Below, one piece after another: positions 61,982 to 64,000 of a DNA stretch of 64,000 nt. The DNA is taken from NCBI GenBank assembly GCA_033782935.1, contig JAWQEG010000630.1:1706501-1770500 (forward strand). Reading direction: 5' to 3'. Origin of the DNA: Petrolisthes cinctipes. Lineage: Eukaryota; Arthropoda; Malacostraca; Decapoda; Porcellanidae. Numbering within the stretch: position 1 is the first letter of the stretch; each line of letters begins with the position of its first letter. The position numbers were made by a program, and so were the translations under genes. The notes below the pieces were generated by a model, which made no database searches, had not been told where the DNA came from, and saw only the letters and a program-made list of their open reading frames with translations.

Positions 61982-64000
61982 GAGGTCCCAGAAGGTATCT
62001 GTACATGCCTACTCCGTGTTAGAGTATTTTCAAAATACAGGCCAAAAACATACTGATAATCGATATTTTTGGTGCCCAAAGTCAATATGTGCATGTATCT
62101 TCTGTACCCGTTTATATCTCAAATTCAGGCTCAAAACACCCGAAAATTCAATATTTTGGGGTCCCAGAAGCAATCTGTACAGTGCTAGAATATTTTCAAA
62201 ATATAGGCTAAAAACATGCTAAAAATCGATCTTTTAGGTTCCAAAAAGTCGATATCTCAAATTCAGTCCCAAAACACCCGAAAATTCGATATTTAGGGGT
62301 CCCATAAGCGATCTGTACATGTCTACTCCGTGTTAGAGTATTTTCAAAATACATGCTCAAAACATACTGAAAATCGATCTTTTAGGTGCACAAAAGTCGA
62401 TATGTGCATGCATCTTCAGTACCCGTTTATATCTCAAATTCAGGCTCAAAACACCCGAAAATTCAATATTTTGGGGTCCCAGAAGGTATCTGTACATGCC
62501 TACTCCGTGTTAGAGTATTTTCAAAATTCAGGCCCAAAACATGCTTAAAATCGATATTTTAGATGCCCAAAGTCAATATGTGCATGTATCTTCTGTACCC
62601 GTTTATATCTCAAATTCAGGCTCAAAACACCCGAAAATTAATTATTTTGGGGTCCCAGAAGCAATCTGTACATGCCTACTCAGTGCTAGAATATTTTCAG
62701 AATATAGGCTAAAAACATGCTAAAAATCGATCTTTTAGGTGCCAAAAAGTCAATATCTCAAATTTAGTCCCAAAGCACCCGAAAATTCGATATTTAGGGG
62801 TCCCAGAAGCGATCTGTACATGCCTACTCCGTGTTAGAGTATTTTCAAAATACATGCTCAAAACATACTGAAAATCGATCTTTTAGGTGCACAAAAGTCG
62901 ATATGTGCATGCATCTTCTGTACCCGTTTATATCTCAAATTCTGGCCCTAAACACCCGAAAATTCAATATTTTGGGGTCCCAGAAGCGATCTGTACATGC
63001 CTACTCCGTGTTAGAGTATTTTCAAAATTCAGTCCCAAAACATGCTGAAAATCGATATTTTTGGTGCCCAAAGTCAATATGTGCATGTATCTTCTGTACC
63101 CGTTTATATCTCAAATTCAGGCTCAAAACACCCGAAAATCCAATATTTTTGGGTCCCAGAAGCAATCTGTACATGCCTACTCAGTGCTAGAATATTTTCA
63201 AAATATAGGCTAAAAACATGCTAAAAATCGATCTTTTAGGTGCCAAAAAGTCAATATCTCAAATTCAGTCCCAAAACACCCGAAAATTCGATATTTAGAG
63301 GTCCCAGAAGGTATCTGTACATGCCTACTCCGTGTTAGAGTATTTTCAAAATACAGGCCAAAAACATACTGAAAATCGATCTTTTAGGTGCCCAAAAGCC
63401 GATATGTGCATGCATCTTCTGTACCCGTTTATATCTCAAATTCTGGCCCTAAACACCCGAAAATTCTATATTTTGGGGTTCCAGAAGCGACCTGTACATG
63501 CCTACTCCGTGTTAGAGTATTTTCAAAATTCAGGCCCAAAACATGCTTAAAATCGATATTTTAGATGCCCAAAGTCAATATGTGCATGTATCTTCTGTAC
63601 CCGTTTATATCTCAAATTCAGGCTCAAAACACCCGAAAATTCAATATTTTGGGGTCCCAGAAGCAATCTGTACAGTGCTAGAATATTAACAAAATATAGG
63701 CTAAAAACATGCTAAAAATCGATCTTTTAGGTGCCAAAAAGTCGATATCTCAAATTCAGTCCCAAAACACCCGAAAATTCAATATTTTGGGGTCCCAGAA
63801 GCAATCTGTACATGTCTACTCAGTGTTAGAGTATTTTCAAAATACAGGCCCAAAACATGCTGAAAATCGATATTTTAGATGCCCAAAGTCAATATGTGCA
63901 TGTATCTTCTGTACCCGTTTATATCTCAAATTCAGGCTCAAAACACCCGAAAATTCAATATTTTGGGGTCCCAGAAGAAATCTGTACATGCCTACACAGT
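61982..64000 (+). repeat. 314-bp dimer and terminal HORs to window edge
   Basis: A/B hybrid 61982 with C' 62158; A 62296, B 62473 (A-type start GAAGGTATCTG, B-type end), C 62649 (preceded by TTAATTATTTTGG); HOR 62797; HOR 63298 with C' 63651 (TATTAACAAAAT); B 63789; partial C from 63965. The array is cut by the window end. Confidence 0.88.

Larger units (their letters stand above)
1..64000 (+). repeat. Higher-order satellite DNA array filling the window
   Basis: Every part of the window reads as the same 148-177 bp monomer family, head to tail and in one orientation. The conserved landmarks GGGGTCCCAGAAGC, TCTGTACATGCC, ATCGAT and CAAAACACCCGAAAATTC recur in nearly every monomer. The dominant period is 501 bp, made of A (177), B (176) and C (148). 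I mapped about 130 HOR-level units, some shortened or extended by whole monomers. No non-satellite stretch, inversion or transposon insertion was seen. The array continues past both ends of the window. Near-nucleosomal monomers in HORs are typical of centromeric or pericentromeric satellites, but function is inferred. The family and host were not recognised. Confidence 0.97.

Noticed and set aside
1..64000. CRISPR array
   Set aside because: Repeats are 148-177 bp and directly adjacent, with no short repeat/unique spacer pattern.
1..64000. Primate alpha satellite (171-bp monomers in HORs)
   Set aside because: Monomer lengths are 148/176/177, and I see none of the alpha-satellite landmarks or CENP-B boxes. 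Only the architecture is similar.
1..64000. Centromeric retrotransposon or other mobile element
   Set aside because: No LTR ends, primer-binding site, polypurine tract, terminal inverted repeats or non-satellite segment was found.
1..64000. tRNA or rRNA genes, telomere repeats, promoters
   Set aside because: No cloverleaf-like sequence, rRNA-like conserved stretch or short telomeric tandem motif was noticed. TATA-like strings such as TTTATATC recur in every full-length A and B monomer and have no gene to serve.

Overview
The whole 64 kb window is one uninterrupted tandem satellite-DNA array. I see no gene, RNA gene, transposon or other unique sequence in it. All monomers point the same way (+ strand as given) and GC is about 37% (hand count on one monomer: 66 of 176). 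This is eukaryotic heterochromatin, most plausibly centromeric or pericentromeric, because monomers are near nucleosome length and are organised into higher-order repeats (HORs). I do not recognise the family and cannot name the host. A plant is my weak guess only.

The array has a clear hierarchy. (1) An ancestral unit of about 88 bp was doubled to give a monomer of about 176 bp. (2) Three monomer classes exist: A (177 bp), B (176 bp) and C (148 bp, equal to A minus 29 bp). They form an A-B-C HOR of exactly 501 bp. (3) Two HOR families occur. Family I has A monomers reading ACATGCTCAAAACATACT and TGCACAAAAGTCG. Family II has A monomers reading ACAGGCCAAAAACATAC and CTGGCCCTAAAC, and its HORs often start GAGGTCCCAGAAGGTATC. 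(4) In places HORs pair into second-order units: 992 bp (family I 501 + family II 491) and 1,002 bp (two family I variants). (5) A segment of about 24 to 29 kb is present twice: roughly 302-24,733 and 28,874-57,670. The two copies share many private variants and differ mostly by whole-monomer gains and losses.

Layout: 3-3,498 mixed families with hybrids; 3,499-10,335 very regular family I HORs; 10,336-18,262 hybrid-rich; 18,263-22,229 the 992-bp second-order array; 22,230-28,750 rearranged family I/II, including a 1.5-kb repeat 3,987 bp downstream of its twin; 28,751-29,075 the unit holding the duplication boundary; 29,076-34,722 mirrors the first 3.5 kb; 34,723-41,883 mirrors the regular core; 41,884-57,670 mirrors 10.7-24.7 kb; 57,671-64,000 nested recent duplications.

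The open reading frames that cover the window are by-products of the repeat. 501 is divisible by 3, so frames stay in register from one HOR to the next. None is a credible gene. Monomer coordinates below run from the first G of the conserved GGGGTCCC (or GAGGTCCC) to the base before the next one. C' means a C monomer with a further 10-bp deletion (138 bp). 'A/B hybrid' means an A-type left end joined to a B-type right end.
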